Part shown: positions 1 to 8,758 of the stretch, piece after piece
Layout of the letters: each line of letters opens with the position of its first letter
Position numbering within the stretch: the stretch's first letter is position 1
Source: CAZDYP01 sp964509505
Lineage (GTDB): Bacteria > Chloroflexota > Anaerolineae > JACRMK01
Assembly (NCBI GenBank): GCA_964509505.1
Contig: CAZDYP010000060.1
Location: 1-25,976, forward strand
Direction: 5' to 3'
Length of the DNA: 25,976 nucleotides
Position numbers and translations under genes: made by a program
Notes under the pieces: model-generated
The model's database searches: none
The model's input: only the letters and a program-made list of their open reading frames with translations
What the model was told of the DNA's origin: nothing

Positions 1-97
1 AAGAAAAAGATTGCGGCTTTAGATAAAAGGCGATGGGCAATATCTTTCATTGGGCTTACCTGTGAAGCTGTGATTAACGAAGTGTTTAGGTGTTCAG

Positions 98-1231
98 TTA
101 ACGGAGCAAGTCAGCCATGTATACAGCAGATATGGCTTTTGAATTCACGTCTCTTAGGGACCAAATGATGCGGCGATCAGTCGTCAAAACACGGTCAACT
201 CCTTGACCGGGGCTCCCATTGACGATGCCTATCTTGACGTTGTGTTTGAGGTCGTAGATGTATGGATTTCCACCACCATATAGAAGAAACTCATCGGTTA
301 CCTGATTGATCCACCAACCTCCGTTCATCAGGGTACGGTCGGTTCTCGTATTCAAATCGTAAAGGTGTACAGCACAATCAAGACCTGTCACGCAATGGGT
401 CCATGCGACCTTATCCCCCCCAATGGCGTGAAAATGTCCCGTAGAGGCATCATTCGGGTGAAGCACGGTGCCGATCTCAAAATCTTCTTGGGTCTTGAGA
501 TTGACAGCGCGTAAATGGGCTTCGTATCTGGCCGGCACATCTAGGTAAATGACCCAAGCACCAGAGATGCGCGGGAATGTACGAAGGCCAGGGCGCTGAA
601 CGATAGGAAACTCTAGTCCTTTATCCAGATCATAGCCGTAGATGTCAATACGTTTCTGTGTTTCATAGTTACGCTGATCAGACCAAACGGCAATACTTCC
701 TGACAGGTTGAGATCAGAGCGGGTACTGGGTGCCTGTCCTGGTAAAGGAATCTCCTTAGCTTGCAGCCGATTATAAGCGCGCAATTGATAAACCCTCGGC
801 CAGCCGTTGGGCGCAGTCTTCTCTTCAAACCCAACCAGCCACTGGTCAGAAGCGCGAGTATAATCATTTTTTCTTGGAGAGATGAGGCTTTGTTGTCTGC
901 TAGCTATATTCAATGTGATGAGGTCACCTTGTGCAGAGTAGCCAAGCAGCGTATCGCCATGAACCGCGACTAGTTCAAATCCAGAGGGCGCTGGTATTGG
1001 CACGGGTGTCGTCATACGAGCGGGTGGCACATTCGGCGTCGTTGTAGACGTGGGCGTTGCTGAGCGCGGCGTCGCCGTCCCCGGCAAAGGATAAGGTGCA
1101 GTCGTGGGCGCTTGCGCGACTTGGATACTGTTTGAAATGGGCGCGCGAAACAATACGATGCCCGCAAGCATCACGGCAATGATTAACCCAATGCCTATTA
1201 ACACATTGAACGAATTCATGGTATGTTTCAT
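98..1231 (-). CDS. Membrane-anchored beta-propeller-like protein of unknown function
   Basis: This 377-residue protein is probably held in the membrane by one N-terminal segment (about residues 8-29), with the rest outside the cell. A Thr/Pro-rich linker (about residues 42-80) joins the anchor to a domain with repeated short strands such as TLLGYSAQGDLITLN, GSIAVWSDQRN, AWVIYLD, KVAWTHC, FLLYGGG and RIIWSLRD, spaced as in TolB-like or WD40-like beta-propeller blades. No catalytic motif is visible. The ATG at 1231 is favoured because AAAGGAG lies 7 nt upstream; an internal Met at residue 5 is the alternative. It follows the cyclase gene on the same strand, but a strong terminator hairpin lies between them, so it is probably transcribed separately. 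The fold is inferred from repeat pattern only; the ligand is unknown. Confidence 0.8.
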   Translation of the reverse strand: MKHTMNSFNVLIGIGLIIAVMLAGIVLFRAPISNSIQVAQAPTTAPYPLPGTATPRSATPTSTTTPNVPPARMTTPVPIPAPSGFELVAVHGDTLLGYSAQGDLITLNIASRQQSLISPRKNDYTRASDQWLVGFEEKTAPNGWPRVYQLRAYNRLQAKEIPLPGQAPSTRSDLNLSGSIAVWSDQRNYETQKRIDIYGYDLDKGLEFPIVQRPGLRTFPRISGAWVIYLDVPARYEAHLRAVNLKTQEDFEIGTVLHPNDASTGHFHAIGGDKVAWTHCVTGLDCAVHLYDLNTRTDRTLMNGGWWINQVTDEFLLYGGGNPYIYDLKHNVKIGIVNGSPGQGVDRVLTTDRRIIWSLRDVNSKAISAVYMADLLR

Positions 1232-1282
1232 AACCGTCTCCTTTGATTAAACCGTTGCCTTCGCCGCCCTTCAATAGGCGGC

Positions 1283-1312
1283 ATTGTAGCGCAGAATAGA
1301 AAAAAAAATGAA
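1283..1312 (-). promoter_or_regulatory. Possible sigma70-type promoter for the beta-propeller-like gene
   Basis: Read on the minus strand there is a -10-like TACAAT (1288-1283) and a poor -35-like TTCATT (1312-1307) with an 18-nt spacer, overlapping the T-tract of the preceding terminator. A small stem-loop in the presumed 5' leader (GCCGCC at 1263-1268 against GGCGGC at 1277-1282) lies between it and the ribosome binding site. The -35 match is weak, so this is tentative. Confidence 0.35.
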
Positions 1313-1346
1313 AACCCGTTGTCACCCTTTCAGGGACAACGGGTTT
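1300..1346 (-). terminator. Rho-independent terminator after the cyclase gene
   Basis: AAACCCGTTGTC (1312-1323) and GACAACGGGTTT (1335-1346) form a perfect 12-bp stem with an 11-nt loop. On the minus strand the stem is followed by TTTTCA and then nine T residues (1308-1300). It lies 43 nt beyond the stop codon of the cyclase gene and in front of the next minus-strand gene, the expected place for an intrinsic terminator. Confidence 0.85.
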
Positions 1347-1388
1347 CGTGCCTCCTCCATAATGTCACCTTGTCATCTCTTCACCCCT

Positions 1389-4300
1389 TCATCCGTTCCG
1401 CTGCGCCCACTCTGCCATCACCCGCCGATTCGCGGCGACGTTTTGCACCATGCTCGCGCGCAGTTTCGCGTCGCTGATGGCATCGGCGCGTTTCAGCAGC
1501 AAGGTGTGAGCATCAGCAAGCACAGCACGGGCTTCCGAGTCTGCGCCGGTCGCACGCAATACATCGTAGCAGGTCAGATACACAACGAGAGGAAACTCGA
1601 TGCCTGCCACGCCTTTTTCGCGGAGATGGGTGATGCAAGTCTCGGCGTGCGCGTGAGCTTCAGCTAAGTCGCCTCGCGCGAACGCCACACGCGCCAAGCC
1701 TGCGATGTCTTCGATGGCAGGCGCAGTGGCTTTCAATTCGTTGCGGATGGCGAGCGAGGCTTCGTAGTCTTGGCGCGCAGCCTCCCAATCACGCTGATGT
1801 TCCGCAAAGCCTCCTAGATAACTCAGCGCGAATGCCTCCGTGCCACGATTACTTAGTTCACGCGCGAGCGCGAGCGCATTTTGATAGGCGGTGTGCGCGG
1901 CTGGTGGATCAGTGGGCAGCCGCGCAAGTCCCAGATTGAGATAAGTGTACACGACGACGAAACTGCGACTGCCTGTTTGCAGCTGGATTGCCAACGCCTG
2001 CTCGAAATAATTGCGCGCGCGCTGGTTATCGCCTACTTCACGCCAAACAGCGCCAAGTGTGTTCAAACAGCTCGCCTCGCGTCGCCGTTCACCCATCATC
2101 CGAAAAAGCCGCAATGCTTGTTGCAAATAATGTTGCGCAGCGGCATAGTCACCTTGCGTCAAGCAATCATTGCCAATGGTCGCCAAACTAAACGCTTCGC
2201 CAGCGCGGTCGCCAATGACGCGAGCAATTTGCAACGCTTCTTGTTGATAGGCTCTGGCTGCCTTAACGTCTCCCAAATAAGTTGAGATCAATTGTAAATT
2301 GGTCAGGCTAGTAATTTCACCAGCTTTGTCGTGGGTAGCGCGGCGTATGTCTAAAGCCTTCAACGCGTATTCTTTAGCTGTTTGATAATCGCCTAAATAA
2401 CCACTAATGCTGCTGAGCCGATTAAGATTATTCCCTTCGCCTCGTTTGTAATCAAGACGCTGGTAGGTGACTAACGCTTGCTCAAAATACTTTTTCGCGT
2501 CGGGATATTGCCCTTGATGTTCCAGCACCTGTCCCCACAACGTGAGGCTGCGCGCTTCTGCTGCAAGGTCATGCGCTTGTTGCGCTTGAGTGCGAGAGTG
2601 TTGGAGCACATTGAGCGCAGCCGGGTAGTCGCTGAGGTTGCGATAGTAATCACCCCACGCATTGCCCACCCGCGCCTGCTCTGCGAGGTTGCCCTGTTGT
2701 TCCGCCAATGCCTGTAATTGTTGCAAGTCTTGTTGTTGCGCGCGACGGTCGCCCAGTCGCTCATGCACATCGAGACAGAGCCACAACAGCTCCGTGCGTT
2801 GTTTGGGATCGGTCGTCAATTGCAACGCGCGATTCAAAAAGCCCAACGCTTCGTGATTGGCGTATTCGGCAGCCAGTTCCTTGCCTGCCAGCGCCGCATA
2901 GCGCAGCTCTTTCTCGGCGTGATCCGCTTGCCGCCAGTGATACGCCAGCAGTGGATATAGTTCTTTTTGTCCTGCGGTGAGATACGTTTCATACCATTGC
3001 GCCGCGCGCGCATGGAGCTCGCGGTATTGCGTTTGCAGCAAGGTGCTGTACGTGACTTCTTGTGTGATGGCTTGTTTGAACGCATGAGTGCGCATGAAGC
3101 TGGGCGTGGGCAGCGTCTGAATCAAAGCAGAGCGCGTGATCTGTTCCAACGACGCTTGCAATTGGTCTTCGTCCACGCGCGGCTGGTAAATGTCGCGCAA
3201 CGTTGCGTAGCCAAACGTGCGCCCGATGACCGAAGCAATCTTCAGCGTGATTTGTTCACGCGGAGGCAGGCGATCCAGCGTACTCAAGACGAGGCTGTGC
3301 AAGGTTTCAGGCACATGCAGTTCATTGAGATTGCCCGTCAGCACACACTCCCCATCCACAATGCTGATGGCTTGTTGCTCACGCAAACTCAACGCCAATT
3401 CTTCCGCCACAAATGGGTTGCCATTCGCGCGCTGCACGATAAGTTGGGCTACCTCAGCAGGCAATTCCCTGACACCTAAACGCAAGGATACTAGCTTCGC
3501 TACGTCATCGGCATTGAGGGGCGCCAAGCTCAAGCGTTGACACTGCGGCAACGCACCGATTTGTATATACGGATGGTCGGTAGGTGGATTATCCAATGGA
3601 CGCAGTGCCAATACCAGCAAGACTGGCACATCGGACACAATGCGCGCGACTTGCAATGCGAGTTGCCAAGAGAGCGAATCCAACCATTGCGCATCCTCGA
3701 TCAATACGACCAGTGGATGCTCTTCTGCCCATAACGAGAGCAAGTCAGTGAGCAAAGCAGAAAGACTCGCTTGACGTAGGCGCGGATCTAAGGGACGCGT
3801 CAGGTCAGTCTCTGGCAAACCAAGTCCCAATAAATCATTCAGCAAAGGCGCGCGTTCGCGCAAGGCTGGCGCGATTTCATTCAAACGAGCTAAGACCAGT
3901 TCGCGTTGTTGTTGTTGTACGGCGGCTGTGTCGGTGAGCTTCGCCGTGTCCACAGTCTCCAGTGAAAAATAATTGGAATAAATTTCACGCCAACCATTGT
4001 ATGACATTTGCTGTTCAACGGCATCGCCACTGCCCAGCAGACTGACGAGACCCCGTTCGCGTTGGCGCACAATCAATTCGCGCACCAGACGACTAGTGCC
4101 CATCCCTGCTTCGCCCTCGATACAAATAATGCCGCCGTGCCTGTTCGTCAACCGCTCTAGGGCCTGGTCGAGTTGCGCTAGTTCTGCATCACGCCCAATG
4201 AGCTGTTCACCTTGCGTCGTCGTAGCACGCGTGCTTTGCAAGCCCAGTGGTTGATAGACCTGCACGGGGGCTGCCTTGCCTTTGACGCGTTGTGGCTCCA

Positions 4301-5528
4301 GAATCTCCCACGCCACACTAGCACGTGTGGCTTGATAGGTCGCATAGTCGGCGCAGATATGTCCCCTGCCAGCCAGCTGCATCAAACGCGCAGCGAGATT
4401 GACCGCATCGCCCATCACGGTGTATTCGCGGCGCGTCTCGCTGCCGACGGGTCCCACAAACACCTGCCCCGTCGTCACGCCCACCGCCAAATGGAGCTGT
4501 TGCGCTGCTGCAGCTTGCTGCATTTCAAACGCACAGCGCACAGCACGCAGCGGGTCATCTTCGTGCGAGAAGGGCGGCGCGCCGAACAACATAATGCCAA
4601 TGGTGCCTTTATCGTCCACGAGCAATTTGTTCAAGCTGCCTTCATAGTGATACACCGCTTGTTGACAGGCTTCGATCCATTGTTGCACCCGTGTCACGGC
4701 GCCGGGCACAGCGTAATCAAGACCACCCACGCCAAAAAACACGATGCTCAAGCGGCGTAGTTCTGCCAACCAATCGGCTTGATCGGCTTGTAAGCGATAC
4801 TTAATGGCATAAGGCACGTGGGTGCTGACCAGCGCAATGGTCTCTGCATCAGCAGTATGCCAATGAAAGGTAGGCAGAGGCTGCGGCGGTAGAGGCTTAG
4901 TGGAGAGCAACGCTTGGGCTTCGGCGCTTAAAACCACATCTCCCCGTTGTGCCTGATGCTCCGCTTCGCTCACTTGTCGTAATGGGTCGCCCGCAATCAG
5001 ATATTGCCAACGTCCCCGCAACCCACCAACCGAGAAGCCAAAAACCTTGCCCGCGCCAATCGCGATTTTCATGCCCAACTCAACGGCGCCAGCGCTGGTC
5101 GCCAAGGTTGCGAACTCGCTCATCGCGGCTTGCATTTGCGTGGCCGCTTGCCAGGCGCGGCGCACACTCACAGCTAGACCTGACAGGTTTTCGAAACCGG
5201 TTAGGTCTGCAGGAAATGATGCCATGAGCGCGTCGCCGCTGAACTGCACGACCTCGCCCCCTTCGCTTTCGAGGATGTTGATCATGCGCGTGAAATAACG
5301 GTTGAGGAGCAAGGTCAGTTCTTCGGCGCCAGCGGGACCTCGTGCGGCGAGTTTCTCGGTGAGCGTCGTAAAGCCTGAAACATCGGCGAACAAAATCGCC
5401 GCGTCAAATTGTTCGGTCAGGGGCTCCTGCTGCGGACGTTGGCGCGCTTGCATCGCACGCACGACGGCGGGCGGGATGTAGCGCGTGAGGGCTTGCGCGA
5501 GTTGGTCGTAGTTAAGCGATTGAGTCAT
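1389..5528 (-). CDS. Soluble adenylyl cyclase-like regulator: two class III cyclase domains, AAA-type ATPase, TPR repeats
   Basis: This 1379-residue cytoplasmic protein has the order of mammalian soluble adenylyl cyclase. Cyclase domain 1 (about 40-215) has both metal aspartates, D49 in FADVSGFT and D99 in FSGDALMASF. Cyclase domain 2 (about 255-430) has FFGVGG instead of the first aspartate but keeps NKLLVDDKG and GDAVNLAARLM. An ATPase domain (from about 445) has GEAGMGTS, where the Walker A lysine is Thr478, and an intact Walker B VVLIEDAQWLD (E611, D612). About 450 residues of TPR repeats (YPDAKKYFEQAL, YAAAQHYLQQAL and similar) follow. The start is ATG 5528; a longer TTG-initiated reading from 5570 would run through the promoter. 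A 33-bp palindrome adds residues 108-118 within domain 1. Probable role: one cAMP-forming site from the domain pair, controlled through the ATPase and TPR parts. Activity is inferred. Confidence 0.9.
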   Translation of the reverse strand: MTQSLNYDQLAQALTRYIPPAVVRAMQARQRPQQEPLTEQFDAAILFADVSGFTTLTEKLAARGPAGAEELTLLLNRYFTRMINILESEGGEVVQFSGDALMASFPADLTGFENLSGLAVSVRRAWQAATQMQAAMSEFATLATSAGAVELGMKIAIGAGKVFGFSVGGLRGRWQYLIAGDPLRQVSEAEHQAQRGDVVLSAEAQALLSTKPLPPQPLPTFHWHTADAETIALVSTHVPYAIKYRLQADQADWLAELRRLSIVFFGVGGLDYAVPGAVTRVQQWIEACQQAVYHYEGSLNKLLVDDKGTIGIMLFGAPPFSHEDDPLRAVRCAFEMQQAAAAQQLHLAVGVTTGQVFVGPVGSETRREYTVMGDAVNLAARLMQLAGRGHICADYATYQATRASVAWEILEPQRVKGKAAPVQVYQPLGLQSTRATTTQGEQLIGRDAELAQLDQALERLTNRHGGIICIEGEAGMGTSRLVRELIVRQRERGLVSLLGSGDAVEQQMSYNGWREIYSNYFSLETVDTAKLTDTAAVQQQQRELVLARLNEIAPALRERAPLLNDLLGLGLPETDLTRPLDPRLRQASLSALLTDLLSLWAEEHPLVVLIEDAQWLDSLSWQLALQVARIVSDVPVLLVLALRPLDNPPTDHPYIQIGALPQCQRLSLAPLNADDVAKLVSLRLGVRELPAEVAQLIVQRANGNPFVAEELALSLREQQAISIVDGECVLTGNLNELHVPETLHSLVLSTLDRLPPREQITLKIASVIGRTFGYATLRDIYQPRVDEDQLQASLEQITRSALIQTLPTPSFMRTHAFKQAITQEVTYSTLLQTQYRELHARAAQWYETYLTAGQKELYPLLAYHWRQADHAEKELRYAALAGKELAAEYANHEALGFLNRALQLTTDPKQRTELLWLCLDVHERLGDRRAQQQDLQQLQALAEQQGNLAEQARVGNAWGDYYRNLSDYPAALNVLQHSRTQAQQAHDLAAEARSLTLWGQVLEHQGQYPDAKKYFEQALVTYQRLDYKRGEGNNLNRLSSISGYLGDYQTAKEYALKALDIRRATHDKAGEITSLTNLQLISTYLGDVKAARAYQQEALQIARVIGDRAGEAFSLATIGNDCLTQGDYAAAQHYLQQALRLFRMMGERRREASCLNTLGAVWREVGDNQRARNYFEQALAIQLQTGSRSFVVVYTYLNLGLARLPTDPPAAHTAYQNALALARELSNRGTEAFALSYLGGFAEHQRDWEAARQDYEASLAIRNELKATAPAIEDIAGLARVAFARGDLAEAHAHAETCITHLREKGVAGIEFPLVVYLTCYDVLRATGADSEARAVLADAHTLLLKRADAISDAKLRASMVQNVAANRRVMAEWAQRNG
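5176..5208. repeat. 33-bp palindromic element inside the cyclase gene (copy 1)
   Basis: The left arm AGACCTGACAGGTTT (5176-5190) pairs with AAACCGGTTAGGTCT (5194-5208) at 13 of 15 positions, around a 3-nt loop. It encodes DLTGFENLSGL, residues 108-118 of the cyclase, just after the metal-binding GDALMASFP strand. The same structure occurs at 18197-18229 in an unrelated gene. The preceding CAGCT is shared too, so 5171-5190 matches 18192-18211 at 19 of 20 bases. Confidence 0.85.
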
Positions 5529-5537
5529 GCTGGCAAA

Positions 5538-5566
5538 ATTATACGAATGGCTCCACAGATTCCCAA
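5538..5566 (-). promoter_or_regulatory. Sigma70-type promoter of the cyclase gene, giving a very short leader
   Basis: On the minus strand, TTGGGA (5566-5561) and a perfect TATAAT (5543-5538) are 17 nt apart. Transcription would start about 6-8 nt past the -10 box, at roughly 5532-5530, only a few bases before the ATG at 5528. No Shine-Dalgarno sequence is visible, so the mRNA would be leaderless or nearly so. This also argues against the longer TTG start at 5570. Confidence 0.7.
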
Positions 5567-5574
5567 ACAAAGAA

Positions 5575-5595
5575 GGGGCGCAACCAGCGCGCCCC
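5575..5595 (-). terminator. Probable terminator after the C11 peptidase gene
   Basis: GGGGCGC (5575-5581) and GCGCCCC (5589-5595) form a 7-bp GC stem with a 7-nt loop. On the minus strand TTCTTTGTTT follows. It lies 71 nt beyond the peptidase stop codon and immediately before the cyclase promoter. The T-tract is interrupted, so termination may be partial. Confidence 0.6.
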
Positions 5596-5665
5596 TATCC
5601 GTGTCAAACTTTGTCAAGCGTTGGAAATTTGGCAGAACTCTAGCAGCCTGCTGGCAAGTTGCGTT

Positions 5666-8575
5666 TTAACGCCGGATGAATGGCAAATAGACTGGCACGC
5701 CAATGCCAGCGCCAATCGGTCGCGAGCCAAATTCAAAGCCTGTTGGCCCAGCGCCAACACCGCCGCTGATGTACGTACGTAGGAACTCGTCCCACTGCGT
5801 TTGGTTGATGTAGGTTTGATAGACGCTGGTGTTGAGGTAGAGATTATTGAGCGTGGGCTGTCCGCCACTGTTGTTGCCGTTCGGGAAGTACACCGAAAGG
5901 CCAAACGCATTGGAATGATCAATGATGCCGCCCTTGGTGTTATCACCGGTTTTATGTGCGTTAGCGATGACCAGTGAAAAACCACCACCTACAGGTCCCA
6001 ACGCCGTCAACACACTGTTGGCAGCGTTACTGATGGCTGTGTTGCCCGACGAACTGACCAACAGGTTGAGCAGATGGCGCAAGTCCACGAAGGCATCTTC
6101 GGGTCCGAGCGAGAGCTCGCCCGACGAATCGTAGCGTTGCACCTGACTGCGAATCGAATCAATGCTGCTACGGCTAAGCGCGAGGTTGTTGCTGAGGGTC
6201 GTCGCTAACGCAGAGAGCGTGTGCGTTACAGGCGCAACCCGCGATAGGTCATACGCCGCGCTCGACACGAACAAGCTGGGCGCAAGGCTCGCCAGAGTTT
6301 GGCTGTAAGCGTCCACCATCCCAATGGCGACGTTGCGCGTCGTCGTCGCATTACTGGTCAACAATGGCAAAATGCGGTCGTATGTATTCACGACCCACAG
6401 CTCGTTGGAACTCGCGACCATGTAGTTGACAAAGGGGGCAGCGTCGAAAGCGGCTTCCAAACTACCCATCAAGCAGACGTTGTAGAACAGAATGTCGAGT
6501 TTGTTGCTGGCAAGTCCCGCGTTTTGGAAGGCTTGACGAATCTGTTGCGGATACATGGTCGCGGTGCGGCTGGTTGTTTCGTCGGCGGCAACACCTGCCA
6601 CGCTATGCCCATGATCGGAGATGACCAACATCTTCCGTGTGGCAGTGAAGGTTGTGAGGGTGCGCGTGATGAAGTAAGTCAGCGTCGCTGGATTGGATGT
6701 GTCTTTCTCGCCCAATTGTTGGCACACTTGTGTGTTGTTTTGCTTCAGGTGACAAAATTGGGTACCGCTGTCGTCGTAGAAATCGGTCAACGTAACGAGC
6801 GTGAGCGTTGGCGCATAAGTGTTCGCTAACTGCTTGAGCGCTGCGAATTGTCCTTGCAAATTGTGATTGACGTTGGGATAGCGCGCAGGGTCGCCCAGAT
6901 TGTTGTCGCCTGCAATGTAGATCATCACCAACCACGTCGCGCCTGTGGTGCCTGTGACGACGTTGGTGTTGGGCGGCGGTGGGTTGTTAGGCGGCGGCGT
7001 GACGCTGGGCGCGAAGGTGATGGCGTTCGCGCGGAAAGAGTAGCCCACACCGCCGGAACCGCTATTATACACGCGCACGTACCACGCATAGCGCCGACCA
7101 TATTGGAAGTTAAGCACGCTCAACTGGGACCCGCTGTAAACCGGGTAGCTGTTACTGGAGGTTTGCGGGAAACATCCTTCTACCAATGTTTGAGTGTCAT
7201 ATAAGCACAGGCGATATTGATCTGTACCATTGATGGGACTCCGTATGGGCCAGGTGAAGGTGACAGGAAAGGCGACCAGCGCTTCGTGTGTGGGCGTCGT
7301 GAGGACTTGATTCTTGACTTCGGTTGGATTCAAGTAGAACGACGAGCTGTTGGTCGTAAAGTATGAGGACCCGATGGTGCCATACCATAACGCCAGCCGA
7401 TTACTGTTGGTGCCGTCGTTCAAATACCACACAGCATATTGATCGCCTGTATTGAGTCGCCCCACGTACTCAAAGATGAATTGCCCGGATGGAGTAGGGA
7501 TGGCGTAGTCAACCGTCGTCACCGAGCTGCTGCCCGTTGGCTGATACGTCAATAGTACCAACGAGTCGGTGAAGCGAGACGTGACGCCGAGTGTTTGCAA
7601 GGTGCCGGAGATGATGCCCGTTGGGACGGTGGTGGGGCTGCATAGTTTGATGTCCACATCGTCAATCAACACATCGAGTCGTTGACCTCCAGAGATAGTT
7701 CCATCGGTGTAACTCTCGAACACCAGCGCGACGGTTTTGCCCTTCCAACTGGATTGCACATCGCCAAAGAATGAAGCATAGTAGCGCGCATACCAATTAC
7801 CATCCGCGGGCGGACCACCGGATCCAGGTTTAGGCACTTCGTTATAGAACAGAAACCCGCTCAAAAAGCCGCTGGCATTTACTTCATAAAGCGTGTAATA
7901 CACATGGTCGCTCGCGCCCATCGGAAACCAATTGATCTTGTAATCAATCTCGAAGCTGTTAGCGTCTGTTGGGAAGACGAATGGTTGCCCAAACGCATCT
8001 ACATCAAAATTGCCGAACGCTGAATCGCCATCATTGTCTTCGTACAGCGCCAACGAGTTAGGCGGTGAGTAATAATAGAGGCGATTGATGGTGACGACGG
8101 TATCATAGGCGTACCACGACGTGCCATCGGTCAAGCGGGGATTGTAGAGCCACGATTGGCAACCAGGTCCGAGCGCTTGTGGTTCAGCGGCGCGCGGCGT
8201 TTCTCCCAACGCTCTGATACGCTTGCCCGTGAGCCGCCCCACTGGTGCAGGGGCATTCGTCGCGTGCGGATCCGCCGTGCGCGCTAAGGCGGTCGTTTGA
8301 TCGGGCGTGGCATTGAGCTGCGTGGCGCGATTCACACTAGTGAGCGCCAATGTCTGAGGTTCGGGCACAGGTTCATTGTTTTTTGCGCGTCGCTGATCCA
8401 TCAAGAGGCGTGCATCTGCCGCTGGGCGATATAGAGGGGAATCAGGTGTAACCAACGTTAAAGAGGGTTCAGGTGATTGTGCGGCGGTGGGCTCCGCTTG
8501 CCCATAGCTCAAGCCAGTGAGCAATGCCAATGCCCAGCCGATAGCCAACCAAGACCAACGAGGACGAAAGAACAT
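5666..8575 (-). CDS. Secreted clostripain-type cysteine peptidase (family C11) with N-terminal beta-rich modules
   Basis: This 969-residue protein starts at ATG 8575, chosen because AGGAGGT (8585-8579) lies just upstream; a longer TTG reading from 8620 has no such site. Residues 1 to about 30 form a signal peptide (charged start, hydrophobic core, SYGQA). After a low-complexity stretch, a jelly-roll-like module begins near Cys139. A fibronectin III-like module (TFTWPI...YAWYVRVYN) and a Pro/Asn linker lead to the C11 catalytic domain, which starts near residue 547 with TWLVMIYIAGDNN. The probable catalytic pair is His655 in ISDHGHS and Cys701 in YNVCLMGSLEAA, 46 residues apart. The protein ends in PVYLPFIRR, a short hydrophobic-basic tail I associate with secreted Chloroflexota proteins. 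Likely role: extracellular or surface proteolysis, with the front modules possibly binding substrate or glycan. Known relatives prefer cleavage after Arg or Lys; specificity here is inferred. Confidence 0.9.
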   Translation of the reverse strand: MFFRPRWSWLAIGWALALLTGLSYGQAEPTAAQSPEPSLTLVTPDSPLYRPAADARLLMDQRRAKNNEPVPEPQTLALTSVNRATQLNATPDQTTALARTADPHATNAPAPVGRLTGKRIRALGETPRAAEPQALGPGCQSWLYNPRLTDGTSWYAYDTVVTINRLYYYSPPNSLALYEDNDGDSAFGNFDVDAFGQPFVFPTDANSFEIDYKINWFPMGASDHVYYTLYEVNASGFLSGFLFYNEVPKPGSGGPPADGNWYARYYASFFGDVQSSWKGKTVALVFESYTDGTISGGQRLDVLIDDVDIKLCSPTTVPTGIISGTLQTLGVTSRFTDSLVLLTYQPTGSSSVTTVDYAIPTPSGQFIFEYVGRLNTGDQYAVWYLNDGTNSNRLALWYGTIGSSYFTTNSSSFYLNPTEVKNQVLTTPTHEALVAFPVTFTWPIRSPINGTDQYRLCLYDTQTLVEGCFPQTSSNSYPVYSGSQLSVLNFQYGRRYAWYVRVYNSGSGGVGYSFRANAITFAPSVTPPPNNPPPPNTNVVTGTTGATWLVMIYIAGDNNLGDPARYPNVNHNLQGQFAALKQLANTYAPTLTLVTLTDFYDDSGTQFCHLKQNNTQVCQQLGEKDTSNPATLTYFITRTLTTFTATRKMLVISDHGHSVAGVAADETTSRTATMYPQQIRQAFQNAGLASNKLDILFYNVCLMGSLEAAFDAAPFVNYMVASSNELWVVNTYDRILPLLTSNATTTRNVAIGMVDAYSQTLASLAPSLFVSSAAYDLSRVAPVTHTLSALATTLSNNLALSRSSIDSIRSQVQRYDSSGELSLGPEDAFVDLRHLLNLLVSSSGNTAISNAANSVLTALGPVGGGFSLVIANAHKTGDNTKGGIIDHSNAFGLSVYFPNGNNSGGQPTLNNLYLNTSVYQTYINQTQWDEFLRTYISGGVGAGPTGFEFGSRPIGAGIGVPVYLPFIRR

Positions 8576-8688
8576 TTGACCTCCTGATTTGCGCGCTTGT
8601 TTAGGTCTCCGGGGTCGCAAGCCGCAGTACGTGGGATTGAAATTGAAGCCGCAGGCAGTGACAAAGTGAAAGCGGGCTTGATGGGGAG

Positions 8689-8716
8689 ATTATACGCTTG
8701 GAAAAAGTATCCTCAA
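8689..8716 (-). promoter_or_regulatory. Sigma70-type promoter of the C11 peptidase gene
   Basis: On the minus strand, TTGAGG (8716-8711) and a perfect TATAAT (8694-8689) are 16 nt apart. The predicted leader is about 105 nt and carries a strong AGGAGGT, in contrast to the leaderless arrangement of the divergent PHP gene in the same 219-bp gap. Confidence 0.6.
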
Positions 8717-8758
8717 AAGCCTGCCTATGCTTGGATCAGCGCAAGCGTCCAATGACGT

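Noticed and set aside
1..97. Partial gene at the left edge
   Set aside because: I see no convincing reading frame, RNA gene or hairpin in these 97 bases.
2967..3479. Plus-strand ORF of 170 codons opposite the cyclase
   Set aside because: It is the antisense of well-conserved ATPase-domain coding sequence and shows no protein-like motifs.
3902..3917. GTT trinucleotide run as a microsatellite of interest
   Set aside because: It merely encodes a short poly-Gln stretch in a Gln-rich protein.
5529..5570. TTG-initiated N-terminal extension of the cyclase (MFGNLWSHSYNFAS)
   Set aside because: It runs through a well-formed TTGGGA-17-TATAAT promoter, and ATG 5528 begins the conserved part.
8576..8620. 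TTG-initiated extension of the C11 peptidase
   Set aside because: The AGGAGGT site lies inside it, right before ATG 8575, where a proper signal peptide begins.
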